Below are positions 27,927 to 36,460 of a stretch of 64,000 nt of DNA, piece by piece (positions within the stretch are counted from its first letter, which is position 1; each line of letters opens with the position of its first letter). The stretch is taken from the NCBI GenBank assembly GCA_016703325.1, contig JADJCH010000007.1:124001-188000 (forward strand), read 5' to 3'. This DNA comes from Burkholderiales bacterium. Its GTDB lineage: Bacteria; Pseudomonadota; Gammaproteobacteria; Burkholderiales; Burkholderiaceae_C. The notes beneath the pieces are model-generated. The model was not told the origin of the DNA and searched no databases. It saw only the letters and a program-made list of their open reading frames with translations. The position numbers were made by a program, and so were the translations under genes.

Positions 27927-28036
27927 CCCTCAACTGCCCTGCGGCAACAGGATCTGCCCCGCGCCTTTTGCGCCCGAGACGTTCACAGATGTCGCAGCCC
28001 TCAACTGCCCTGCGGCAACAGGATCTGCCCCGCGCC
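27927..28036. repeat. pair of 39-bp direct repeats at the 3' end of the GGDEF/EAL gene
   Basis: Identical 39-base copies at 27927-27965 and 27998-28036, 71 bases apart start to start, beginning CCCTCAACTGCCCTGCGGCA and ending CCCCGCGCC. The right copy encodes the last 12 residues or so of the GGDEF/EAL protein (GAGQILLPQGS) and its stop. The left copy lies after the stop and would encode the same tail. The 32 bases between are unrelated. Confidence 0.9.
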
Positions 28037-30163
28037 ATGGGACTCGACGCAATGCTCCCACTGCTCCAGCGGCATCGGCCTTGCGAAGTGGTAACCCTGG
28101 AACTCCTCGATGCCCAGCTCGCGCAGCAGCTCGAACTGCTGCACCGTCTCCACCCCTTCGGCCACCACCGTCATGCCCAGTGCATGCACCAGGCCCACCA
28201 TGTGCTGCAGCAGGGTGTCGGTGCGTGCCTCCCGCCCCAGGTCCATGACGAAGCTGCGGTCGATCTTGATCTTGCTGAAGGGCAGGTGGCGCAGGTAACT
28301 CAGCGACGAATAACCAGTGCCGAAGTCGTCGAGCGCCAGGCCGAACCCCCGCTTGCGAAGGTTGTGCAGCACCGGTGCGACCAGCTCCAGGCCCACCGAC
28401 AGGGCGGACTCGGTGAGCTCCAGCTCGATCAGGCCGGGCTCGATGCCGGCACGTTCGCAGGCCAGCATCACCTGGCGGTCCAGGCCACGCTGCAGCACCT
28501 GCTTGGGCGAGAGGTTGACCGCCACCGGCAGCCGCTGACCTGTGGCCTGGCACCTTGCAGCCAGGCGGGCTGCGGCGTGCAGCGCGTGCCGCCCCATCAG
28601 GCCGATCAGGCCGAGCTTCTCGGCCATCGGGATGAACTCCACCGGCGACACCATGCCGAAGGCTTCGGTGGGCCAGCGCATCAGCAGCTCCGCGCCGACG
28701 GCGCAGCCCGTGCGGTCCACCTTCGGCTGGGCCACGAAGCTGAAGCCGTTGCGCTCCGCATCCAGCCGCAGCTGGGTGAACATGCGCACCCGCCGCTGCG
28801 CGTCCAACTCCTGCCCGGCCACAAAGAAGGCCAGCTGGTTGTGGCCCCGCTCCTTGGCACTGCGGGTGGCCACATCCACCTTGCGCAGCAACTCGCTGCA
28901 CTGGCGACCGTCGTGGGGCGCCAGCGCCGCACCGATGGACACGGTCAGCACCACCTCCTGGGCATCGATCTGGAAGGGTTCGCTCAGTGCCGCCAGAACC
29001 GCCTGAGAGGCAGCACGCACCTCCGTTTCGGCGCTGTCGGCACCCAACATCACCGCAAACTCGGTACCGGACCAGCGCGCCAGCAGAGCGGCCCCGACGC
29101 GGTCGCACACCTGCTGCAGACGCAGACACAGCGAGCGCATCAGCCCATCACCCGCCTTGTGGCCATAGGAGTCGTTGACCTCCTTCATGCCCGCCACGTC
29201 CAGAAACATCAGCGCCATCGTTTCACCGCGGCCCAGCACCTCGCCCAGTCGGGCCTCCAGAGAACTGCGGTTGGGCAAACCAGTGAGGCGATCGGTGCTC
29301 TGCAGCGCCCGCTCGCGGGCCTCCTGAGCGCGCACGGAACGCAGGTCACGCAGTGCAACGATGTGAAAACGCCGACTCAGGTCCTCGCCCAGCACCGCCG
29401 AGATGCTCACCTCCACCGGCACCCACTGCCCGACTCCGATGCAGATTTCGCACTCGCCCTGCCAATGCCGATCTCCGGACAGGTTGGCCAGCATGGCATC
29501 GAACACCGGCAACGCCGCCAGCAGCGAGCTGCCCACCAGCCACTCGGCCGGCTGCCCGACCAGGCCGGCGTAGGCGTCGTTGGCCTCCAGCACTTTCCAT
29601 TCGTCGTCGGTGATCACCAGCGGGTCGTGGGCCTGCGCAAACGCGCTGGCCATCACCCGCAGCGACTCCTCCGCCTCCCGGCTGGAGCTGATGTCGCGTG
29701 CAGTGCCAATCACCCTCGTGGCGCGCCCATCCACCCCGCGGCTCAGTGCCCGGCCGTACAGCCGCACCCAGCGCTCCTCCTCCTGAAGGCGCAGACGGAA
29801 CACCAGTTCGCAGTTGGGCTGGGCGCCGCTCAGGTGCATGCGCCAGCCCAGCTGGGCGGCCTGGCGATCGTCCGGATGCATGCATTCGAGCAGCGCATCA
29901 ATCTGCAGCGGCGGCAAAGTGGTCGGGCGGCCATTGAACTCCAGGCCATCGATGCGCAGCGCCCCGTCCTCGGCCGCCCAGCGCCAAACCCCTTCCCCGC
30001 TGGCCCAGAGCGCCAACTGCAGGCAGGGGTCGAAGTCGGCCGCCGCGCCCGGTCCCAGGCAGGGACAAGCCGTGGCGGCCGGATCGGCACCCGGGCACGG
30101 CGGTGCAGAGAGAACAACCGGGTGATCGCGCTGGGGATTGGACATGGGCATGGGCTTGGGCAT
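28001..30163 (-). CDS. PAS-GGDEF-EAL protein, probable c-di-GMP phosphodiesterase with degenerate GGDEF
   Basis: A 720-residue soluble signalling protein with two PAS-like regions (about 45-160 and 165-285), a GGDEF domain (290-450) and an EAL domain (455-705). The active site of the cyclase domain reads SGTEF (365-369) instead of GGDEF, so c-di-GMP synthesis is unlikely. The EAL site reads ELL (492-494), keeping the essential Glu, and Asn550, Glu582/585, DDFG at 612-615, Lys633 and Glu669 are present, so hydrolysis is likely. It could oppose the LapA-type adhesion system in this window, but no direct link is seen. No membrane helix is present. Confidence 0.9.
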   Translation of the reverse strand: MPKPMPMSNPQRDHPVVLSAPPCPGADPAATACPCLGPGAAADFDPCLQLALWASGEGVWRWAAEDGALRIDGLEFNGRPTTLPPLQIDALLECMHPDDRQAAQLGWRMHLSGAQPNCELVFRLRLQEEERWVRLYGRALSRGVDGRATRVIGTARDISSSREAEESLRVMASAFAQAHDPLVITDDEWKVLEANDAYAGLVGQPAEWLVGSSLLAALPVFDAMLANLSGDRHWQGECEICIGVGQWVPVEVSISAVLGEDLSRRFHIVALRDLRSVRAQEARERALQSTDRLTGLPNRSSLEARLGEVLGRGETMALMFLDVAGMKEVNDSYGHKAGDGLMRSLCLRLQQVCDRVGAALLARWSGTEFAVMLGADSAETEVRAASQAVLAALSEPFQIDAQEVVLTVSIGAALAPHDGRQCSELLRKVDVATRSAKERGHNQLAFFVAGQELDAQRRVRMFTQLRLDAERNGFSFVAQPKVDRTGCAVGAELLMRWPTEAFGMVSPVEFIPMAEKLGLIGLMGRHALHAAARLAARCQATGQRLPVAVNLSPKQVLQRGLDRQVMLACERAGIEPGLIELELTESALSVGLELVAPVLHNLRKRGFGLALDDFGTGYSSLSYLRHLPFSKIKIDRSFVMDLGREARTDTLLQHMVGLVHALGMTVVAEGVETVQQFELLRELGIEEFQGYHFARPMPLEQWEHCVESHGAGQILLPQGS

Positions 30164-30505
30164 GGCATCCTCTGCCGGCCGAACCGGGCAGATCCGGCTG
30201 CAACCCTTGCACCGGAATCAGCCCGAGCGTAGGCCCGCCCAACGGGGCGCCATCGCCGGATGAGCGCCGGCTTTGCCCGACTGTCCTGCGCTGCGACCAC
30301 GGATCCTTGATGCGAGCGAGCCGGATGGTTGCGGGCCGGGCCCCCGGGTATCGCCCAGGTGACCCGCTCCGGTTTTCCCCACCGGTAGAATTTCGTCACA
30401 AGTCGGGACAGTGCCGCAGCGGCCTTCGTCCACCTCAGCCGACCGTCTGGAGCCTGTTCTCAGGCCGGATCCCCCGAAAAGAACCACCCCCACCCCGAGA
30501 AGATC
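30164..30505. other. intergenic region between divergent genes, no gene seen
   Basis: About 340 bases between the starts of the GGDEF/EAL gene (minus) and the ETF-QO gene (plus), so it must hold both promoters. A TAGAAT at 30386 could be a -10 for the plus strand, but no convincing -35 is spaced before it. A GGGCCCCCGGG tract near 30340 is GC-rich and unassigned. Confidence 0.5.
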
Positions 30506-32191
30506 ATGACCCCACAGGAGATGCTGGAGCAGTTCGGCCCGCGCGAGTCGATGGAGTACGACGTGGTCATCGTCGGTGCCGGCCCGGCGGGCCTGGCTGC
30601 GGCCATCCGCCTCAAGCAGCTCGCGGCTGAAAAGGGCGGCGAGATCAACGTCGTGGTGCTGGAAAAAGGTTCCGAGCCGGGCGCGCACATCCTCTCCGGT
30701 GCGGTGATGGACCCGCGCGCCATGAACGAACTCTTTGCGGACTGGCAGGAGCGCGGCGCCCCGCTGCTGCAGCCGGTCACCTGCGACGACGTGCTGGTGC
30801 TCAGCGAGGACGGCTGCAAACGGGTGCCGGACTTCCTGGTGCCGCGCAACTTCCACAACGAAGGCAACTACGTCATCAGCCTCGGGGCCGTGGTCAAGTG
30901 GCTGGCCGAGCAGGCCGAGGCGCTGGGCGTGGAAATCTTCCCCGGCTTCGCCGCCGCCGAAGTGCTCTACGACGAAAAGGGCCGCGTCAAGGGCGTGGCC
31001 ACCGGCAACCTGGGCGTGGGCAAGGACGGCCAGCCCGGCGACAACTTCCAGCTCGGCATGGAACTGCTGGGCAAGTACACCCTTTTTGCCGAAGGTGCAC
31101 GGGGTCACCTCGGCAAGCAGCTGCTGGCGAAGTACGACCTCACCGCCGGCCGTGACCCGCAGAGCTTCGCCATCGGCATCAAGGAACTCTGGGAGATCCC
31201 GCCCGAGAAGGCCGACCCGGGCCGCGTGGTGCACACCGCCGGCTGGCCGATGGACGACCAGACCTTCGGCGGCGGCTTCCTCTACCACCTGGAGGGCAAC
31301 AAGGTCACGCTGGGCTTCGTCATCGGGCTGGACTACAGCAACCCCTGGCTCAGCCCTTTCGAAGAACTGCAGCGCTGGAAGACCCACCCGGCGATCCGCC
31401 GCCACATCGAAGGCGGCAAGCGCCTGAGCTACGGCGCCCGCGCCATCAACAACGGCAGCCCGCAGGCCATGCCCAAGATGGTCTTCCCCGGCGGTGCCCT
31501 CATCGGCTGCGACCTGGGCACCATGAACGCCGCACGCATCAAGGGCAGCCACGCCGCGTTGAAGAGCGGCATGCTCTGCGCCGAGGCCGTCTACGAAGCC
31601 GTCACCGCAGGCCGGGCCCAGGACGAGCTCAGCGCCTACCCGGCGGCCTTCGAGAGCAGCTGGCTGAACGAAGAGCTGCAGCAGACGCGCAACTTCAAGC
31701 TCTGGTTCAAGAAGGGCCGCCTGGTCGGTGAACTGATGACCGGGGTGGAGCAGTGGTTCCTGCCCAAGCTCGGCGTCAGCAACCCGCCCTGGACCCTGCA
31801 CCGCAGCGAGCCGGACCACGTCTACCTGAAGCCGGCCGACCAGTGCCCGAAGATCGACTACCCCAAGCCCGACGGCCAGATCAGCTTCGATCGGCTGGGC
31901 AGCGTGTTCATCTCCAACACCAACCACGAAGAGAACCAGCCGGCGCACCTGACGCTGAAGGACGCGGGCAAGCCGGTGATTGTGAACCTGGCGCAGTACG
32001 CCGGACCGGAGTTCCGCTACTGCCCGGCCGGGGTGTACGAGTTCATGAAGAACGAGGACGGCAGCGACCGCCTGCAGATCAACGCGCAGAACTGCCTGCA
32101 CTGCAAGACCTGCGACATCAAGGACCCGACGCAGAACATCGTCTGGGTCACGCCCGAAGGGGGCGGCGGGCCGAACTACGCAGGGATGTGA
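30506..32191 (+). CDS. electron transfer flavoprotein-ubiquinone oxidoreductase
   Basis: A 561-residue FAD and 4Fe-4S enzyme that passes electrons from ETF, reduced by acyl-CoA dehydrogenases, to ubiquinone at the inner membrane. The N-terminal GAGPAGLAAAIRL binds FAD; GWPMDDQTFGGGFLYH is a family signature (shown as GGGFLYHLE). Cluster cysteines are in FRYCPAGVYE and QNCLHCKTCDIKDP near the C-terminus. It would serve the acyl-CoA dehydrogenase of the aminobenzoyl-CoA pathway and general beta-oxidation. Start MTPQEMLEQF fits the usual length. It ends one base from the convergent enoyl-CoA hydratase. Confidence 0.95.
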   Translation: MTPQEMLEQFGPRESMEYDVVIVGAGPAGLAAAIRLKQLAAEKGGEINVVVLEKGSEPGAHILSGAVMDPRAMNELFADWQERGAPLLQPVTCDDVLVLSEDGCKRVPDFLVPRNFHNEGNYVISLGAVVKWLAEQAEALGVEIFPGFAAAEVLYDEKGRVKGVATGNLGVGKDGQPGDNFQLGMELLGKYTLFAEGARGHLGKQLLAKYDLTAGRDPQSFAIGIKELWEIPPEKADPGRVVHTAGWPMDDQTFGGGFLYHLEGNKVTLGFVIGLDYSNPWLSPFEELQRWKTHPAIRRHIEGGKRLSYGARAINNGSPQAMPKMVFPGGALIGCDLGTMNAARIKGSHAALKSGMLCAEAVYEAVTAGRAQDELSAYPAAFESSWLNEELQQTRNFKLWFKKGRLVGELMTGVEQWFLPKLGVSNPPWTLHRSEPDHVYLKPADQCPKIDYPKPDGQISFDRLGSVFISNTNHEENQPAHLTLKDAGKPVIVNLAQYAGPEFRYCPAGVYEFMKNEDGSDRLQINAQNCLHCKTCDIKDPTQNIVWVTPEGGGGPNYAGM

Positions 32192-32192
32192 G

Positions 32193-32984
32193 TCACTGCT
32201 TCGCCCAGGCCGGCGGCCGCTTCTCGATGAAGGCCTGCACCCCCTCCAGCGCGCAGTCTTCCATCATGTTGCAGGCCATGGTCTGGCCGGCCAGCTGGTA
32301 AGCACCGGCCACACCTGTTTCCAGCTGGCGGTAGAACTGGCCCTTGCCCAGTGCAATGGCGGTGTGCGGCTTGGCGACGATGCTGGCCACCAGTTTTTCC
32401 ACCTCCGCGTCCAGCGTGTCCAACGGCACCACGCGGTTGACCAGGCCGCGCTGGCGGGCTTCCTCGGCGCCGATGAAGTCGCCGGTCACCAGCATCTCGA
32501 AGGCCTGCTTGCGGCCCATGTTGCGCGACAGCGCCACGCTGGGCGTGGCGCAGAACAGCCCCAGGTTGACACCGCTGACGGCGAAGCGGGCGTTGTCCGA
32601 TGCCACCGCCAGATCACAGGCCGCCACCAGCTGGCAGCCGGCCGCGGTGGCCACCGCATGCACCCGGGCGATCACCGGCACCGGCAGGGCCTGGATGGCC
32701 AGCATCATCTTGGCGCAGCGGCTGAACAGCGTCTGGTAGTACTCCAGCGAGGGCTGGGCACGCATTTCCTTCAGATCGTGGCCGGCGCAGAAAGCCCGAC
32801 CTGCCGCAGCGATCACCACCACCCGCACCGTCGCGTCATCGGCGATGGCGTCGAACTCCTTCTGCAGCGCTGCCAGCATGTCCTCCGACAGCGAGTTGAA
32901 GGCCTGCGGCCGGTTCAACGTGAGGGTCACCACCCCACGGGAATCCTGTTGGCGCAGCACGAGCGGGTCATCGAGGGTCAGCAT
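32193..32984 (-). CDS. enoyl-CoA hydratase/isomerase family protein
   Basis: A 263-residue crotonase-fold protein: TLNRPQAFNSLS, AFCAGHDLKEM (oxyanion hole), and VATAAGCQLVAACDLAVAS. The YhaR/ECHDC3-like opening and GRKQAFEMLVTGDFIGAEEA suggest a member of the general hydratase group with unknown substrate. Start was set at MLTLDDPLVL because AGGAGA lies 8 bases upstream; an upstream start adding 10 residues has no such site. Convergent with ETF-QO; not part of a visible operon. Confidence 0.88.
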   Translation of the reverse strand: MLTLDDPLVLRQQDSRGVVTLTLNRPQAFNSLSEDMLAALQKEFDAIADDATVRVVVIAAAGRAFCAGHDLKEMRAQPSLEYYQTLFSRCAKMMLAIQALPVPVIARVHAVATAAGCQLVAACDLAVASDNARFAVSGVNLGLFCATPSVALSRNMGRKQAFEMLVTGDFIGAEEARQRGLVNRVVPLDTLDAEVEKLVASIVAKPHTAIALGKGQFYRQLETGVAGAYQLAGQTMACNMMEDCALEGVQAFIEKRPPAWAKQ

Positions 32985-33312
32985 GGCTATCGGTCTCCTG
33001 GGAAAGCCTCTCATGGGGATGACAGGATGCTAGCTTGCGACACCGCTCCCCGCACCCAGGGCATGCGAGCAACACTCAACAGAAGGGTGCGAGGACGGCA
33101 GCAGGCCACGCTCTGGGCGTATGCTCGAATGCAATGACAAACTTCACGGTCCGCAGCGCCTGCCTCTTGCCACCACCTGTTGATCGCCGCCCTCGGCTGC
33201 GGCCCAACCGGGTACGCCCGGTGAGGCCCATCAGGGCAGCAAGGCGGCCAGCCACACACCGCGCTCGCCCCAGCGGCCACCCGATACGCCTCCATATGGC
33301 CTGCGCGAGGAC

Positions 33313-34335
33313 GTGCGCAGCTACATGCGCACACTCAGCGAGCAGGAACCGCAGCTGGACGCCGCCTGGCTGGAGTCCACCGTCGGCCAGGCCCGCCACA
33401 TCCCGCAGGTCACCCGGCTGATCATGCCGGCGGCCAGCCCGGCGGCGAAGAACTGGAGCGCCTACCGCGACCGCTTCATCGAGCCGCGGCGAATCGACGC
33501 TGGCCAGGCCTTCTGGAACCGCCACGCCACGGCCCTGCAGGCGGCTGAGGCGCGCTGGGGGGTGCCGGCCGAGCTGGTGGTCGGCATCATCGGCGTGGAG
33601 ACCTTCTACGGCCAGATCACCGGCAACTTCCGGGTGCTGGACGCACTGGCCACCCTGGCCTTCGACTTCCCCAGCGGCCGCAGCGACCGCAGCGCGTTTT
33701 TCCGCGACGAGCTCACCTCGCTGCTGCGGTTGGCTCGGCGCGAGGGCCTGGACCTGCGCGAGCTGCGCGGCAGCTACGCCGGGGCGATCGGCTGGGGCCA
33801 GTTCATGCCCAGCTCCTGGACGCAGTACGGGGTGGACTTCGACGGCGATGGCCGGGTGGCGCTGCACCGCAGCGAGGTGGACGCCATCGGCAGCGTGGCC
33901 CACTACCTGGCCGCCTTCGGCTGGCAGAAGGGCCTGCCGACTCACCGGCCGGTCCAGCCGCCGGCAGACCCCCAGGCGCTGGCCCGGCTGATGGAGCCGG
34001 ATATCCGCCCCAGCTTCACCGCGGCGCGCCTGGCCGAGATGGGCGTCGGGCTGGATGCGGCCGATCTGGCGCTGAGCCCGCCGCTGGCATTGGTCGAACT
34101 GCGCAACGGCGCGGATGCGCCACCGCAGTACTGGATCGGCACGCAGAACTTCTGGGTGGTGACGCGCTACAACTGGTCGGCCTACTACGCGATGGCGGTG
34201 ATCCAGCTGGGCGAGGCGGTGGCCCGGCAGCGCCAGGTCCAGGCCGCCCTCGTCCAGAGCGAGACGGCAGCAACCGCCGCGACCGCTCCCGCGGCGCCGC
34301 CGACTGCATCGGCCCCTTCCGCCCCAGTGCGCTGA
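33313..34335 (+). CDS. mltB: lytic murein transglycosylase B (MltB family), N-terminus uncertain
   Basis: At least 340 residues of an MltB-type peptidoglycan lytic transglycosylase. Catalytic Glu is in IIGVETFYGQ (about residue 96 of this reading), followed by GSYAGAIGWGQFMPSSW (as AIGWGQFMPSSW) and DFDGDGRVAL. The listed start is a GTG and leaves no export signal. Family-like sequence (YGLREDV) continues upstream in frame to 33184, where a stop intervenes, with no ATG. A start-like ATG at 33134 and a hydrophobic stretch (LLIAALGCG) lie in two other frames. One or more indels in 33134-33230 would explain this; otherwise the protein lacks its signal. Confidence 0.82.
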   Translation: MRSYMRTLSEQEPQLDAAWLESTVGQARHIPQVTRLIMPAASPAAKNWSAYRDRFIEPRRIDAGQAFWNRHATALQAAEARWGVPAELVVGIIGVETFYGQITGNFRVLDALATLAFDFPSGRSDRSAFFRDELTSLLRLARREGLDLRELRGSYAGAIGWGQFMPSSWTQYGVDFDGDGRVALHRSEVDAIGSVAHYLAAFGWQKGLPTHRPVQPPADPQALARLMEPDIRPSFTAARLAEMGVGLDAADLALSPPLALVELRNGADAPPQYWIGTQNFWVVTRYNWSAYYAMAVIQLGEAVARQRQVQAALVQSETAATAATAPAAPPTASAPSAPVR

Positions 34336-34431
34336 CCGGAGCCGCACCGGGGCAACAGCGGAGCAACAGCGCGCGGCGCCCCTACACTGCGCAGCGTTTC
34401 GCCCCGGGCCCGGGGCCGTCCTGCGTCCCCC

Positions 34432-36393
34432 ATGCTGCAATTCAAGAACATCTCCCTGCGCCGCGGCACCAAACTCGTGCTCGACGCCACCAGCTTCACC
34501 CTCCAGCCCGGCGAGAAGGCCAGTCTGGTGGGCCGCAACGGCGCGGGCAAGTCCTCCCTGTTTGCCCTGCTGACCGGCCGCCTGCACGCCGACGGCGGCG
34601 ATGTCGAGATGCCGCCGCGCTGGCGCATCGGCGAGGTCGCCCAGTCCATGCCCGAAACCGACCAGGGCGCCACCGACTTCGTGCTGGAAGGCGATACCCC
34701 GCTGATGGCGGCGCGCGCCGCTCTGGCCAAGGCTGAAGCCGCTGGCGATGGCCATGCCATCGCCGACGCGCACACCGCCCTGGCCGAGGCCGGCGAGTTC
34801 GACGCCAAGGCGCGCGCCCAGGCGCTGCTGCTGGGCCTGGGTTTTCCGGTGGCCAGGCTGGATGCGGCGGTCAACAGCTTCTCCGGCGGCTGGCGCATGC
34901 GGCTGCAACTGGCGCGCGCACTGATGTGCCCCAGCGACCTGCTGCTGCTGGACGAGCCCACCAACCACCTGGACCTGGACGCCCTGGTCTGGCTGGAGGC
35001 CTGGCTGCAGCGCTACGAGGGCACGATGCTGGTCATCAGCCACGACCGCGAGTTCCTCGACGCGATCACCCGCGTCACGCTGCACCTGGACGAGGCCCGC
35101 GTCACCCGCTACGGCGGCAACTACACCGCCTTCGAGGGCATGCGTGCCGAGCGCATGGCCCAGCAGGCCGCGGCCTACGGACGCCAGCAGGACAAGATCG
35201 CGCAGTTGCAGCGCTTCATCGACCGCTTCAAGGCCAAGGCCACCAAGGCCAAGCAGGCACAGAGCCGGGTCAAGGCGCTGGCGCGCATGGAAAAGCTCGC
35301 ACCGGTGCTGACCAGCGCGGACTTTGCCTTTGAGTTCCGTGAGCCCGAAAGCCTGCCCAACCCGATGCTGGTGCTCAACGACATGGCGGTGGGCTACCGC
35401 AGCCGGGACGACGTCACCCATCTCGAACGCGAAACCGTCATCGTGCGCGGCATCACCCGCGGCGTGCTGCCGGGTCAGCGCATCGGCATCCTGGGCGCCA
35501 ACGGCCAGGGCAAGTCCACGCTGATCAAGACCCTGGCGCGCACCCTGCCGGTGCTGGCCGGGCGGGTGCAGGAGGGCAAGGGCCTGGCCATTGGCTACTT
35601 CGCCCAGCAGGAGATGGACCTGCTGCGTCCGGACGACGGGCCGCTGCTGCACATGGTCCGCCTGGCCAAGGAGGTCAGCCCGCAGGCTCGCGAGCAGGAA
35701 CTGCGCGATTTCCTGGGCCGATTCCGCTTCACCGGCGACATGGTGATGCAGGCCGTGGGCAGTCTCTCCGGCGGCGAGAAGGCCCGTCTGGTGCTGGCGA
35801 TGCTGGTGTGGCAGCGCCCCAACCTGCTGCTGCTGGACGAACCCACCAACCACCTGGACCTGGCCACCCGGGAGGCGCTGAGCCTGGCCCTGAACGAATA
35901 CGAAGGCACCGTGATGCTCGTCAGCCACGACCGCGCGCTGCTGCGCGAGGTCTGCGACGAGTTCTGGCTGGTGGCCCATGGCCGGGTCGAACCCTTTGAC
36001 GGGGATCTGGACGACTACCAGAAGTGGCTGCTGGAACAAAGCCGCGAGATCGCCCGCGCGGCGCGGGACGCCGCCAGCCCCCCCGCAACCGCGCCGGACG
36101 ACTCAGCGCCGCTCAACCGCCGGGACGAGCGCCGCGCCCAGGCCGTGCAGCGCCAGAAGATCGCCGAGCAGGCCCGGCCGCACAAAAAGGCCCAGGCACA
36201 GGTCGAAACCCGCCTGGACGCGGCACAGAAGGAGCACGCCCAGGTGCTGGAGCAGATGGGCCTGCCCGATGTGCCTCCCGCCGAACGGGCCGAACAGGGC
36301 CGCCGCCTCAAGGCGCTGGACGACGAGATCGAGGCACTGGAGCTGCGCTGGCTGGAATTGGGTGAGCTGCTGGAGGCCCTGGAAAAGGCCTGA
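34432..36393 (+). CDS. ABC-F family ATPase (YheS/Uup-like)
   Basis: A 653-residue soluble protein with two ABC domains and no membrane segment. Walker A motifs are GRNGAGKSS and GANGQGKST; signatures are FSGGWRMRL and LSGGEKARL; both Walker B regions read LLLLDEPTNHLDL. The linker (about 235-310) is Lys/Arg-rich, as in ABC-F proteins acting on ribosomes. The C-terminal 120 residues form an Ala/Arg-rich coiled coil as in YheS. Members relieve ribosome stalling. Single gene; LexA box and radical SAM gene follow 30 bases later. Confidence 0.92.
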   Translation: MLQFKNISLRRGTKLVLDATSFTLQPGEKASLVGRNGAGKSSLFALLTGRLHADGGDVEMPPRWRIGEVAQSMPETDQGATDFVLEGDTPLMAARAALAKAEAAGDGHAIADAHTALAEAGEFDAKARAQALLLGLGFPVARLDAAVNSFSGGWRMRLQLARALMCPSDLLLLDEPTNHLDLDALVWLEAWLQRYEGTMLVISHDREFLDAITRVTLHLDEARVTRYGGNYTAFEGMRAERMAQQAAAYGRQQDKIAQLQRFIDRFKAKATKAKQAQSRVKALARMEKLAPVLTSADFAFEFREPESLPNPMLVLNDMAVGYRSRDDVTHLERETVIVRGITRGVLPGQRIGILGANGQGKSTLIKTLARTLPVLAGRVQEGKGLAIGYFAQQEMDLLRPDDGPLLHMVRLAKEVSPQAREQELRDFLGRFRFTGDMVMQAVGSLSGGEKARLVLAMLVWQRPNLLLLDEPTNHLDLATREALSLALNEYEGTVMLVSHDRALLREVCDEFWLVAHGRVEPFDGDLDDYQKWLLEQSREIARAARDAASPPATAPDDSAPLNRRDERRAQAVQRQKIAEQARPHKKAQAQVETRLDAAQKEHAQVLEQMGLPDVPPAERAEQGRRLKALDDEIEALELRWLELGELLEALEKA

Positions 36394-36423
36394 GGTCCCA
36401 TCGTCCAGCTTGCCGAACAACAA

Positions 36424-36439
36424 CTGTATATCCATCCAG
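36424..36439 (+). promoter_or_regulatory. LexA box upstream of the radical SAM gene
   Basis: CTGTATATCCATCCAG matches the SOS consensus CTG-N10-CAG with an A/T-rich left half. It lies 22 bases before the ATG of the radical SAM gene and 31 bases after the ABC-F stop, so it can only be a promoter operator for the former. lexA is 2.4 kb further on. Confidence 0.75.
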
Positions 36440-36460
36440 TTTCGTGGCACACTGCCAGGT

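Noticed and set aside
30218..32101. 627-codon minus-strand open frame opposite ETF-QO
   Set aside because: Antisense shadow of a well-recognised enzyme with complete motifs on the plus strand.
34401..34416. 16-bp palindrome GCCCCGGGCCCGGGGC before the ABC-F gene
   Set aside because: Pure G/C palindromes arise readily in this base composition and no U-run follows, so it was not called a terminator or operator.
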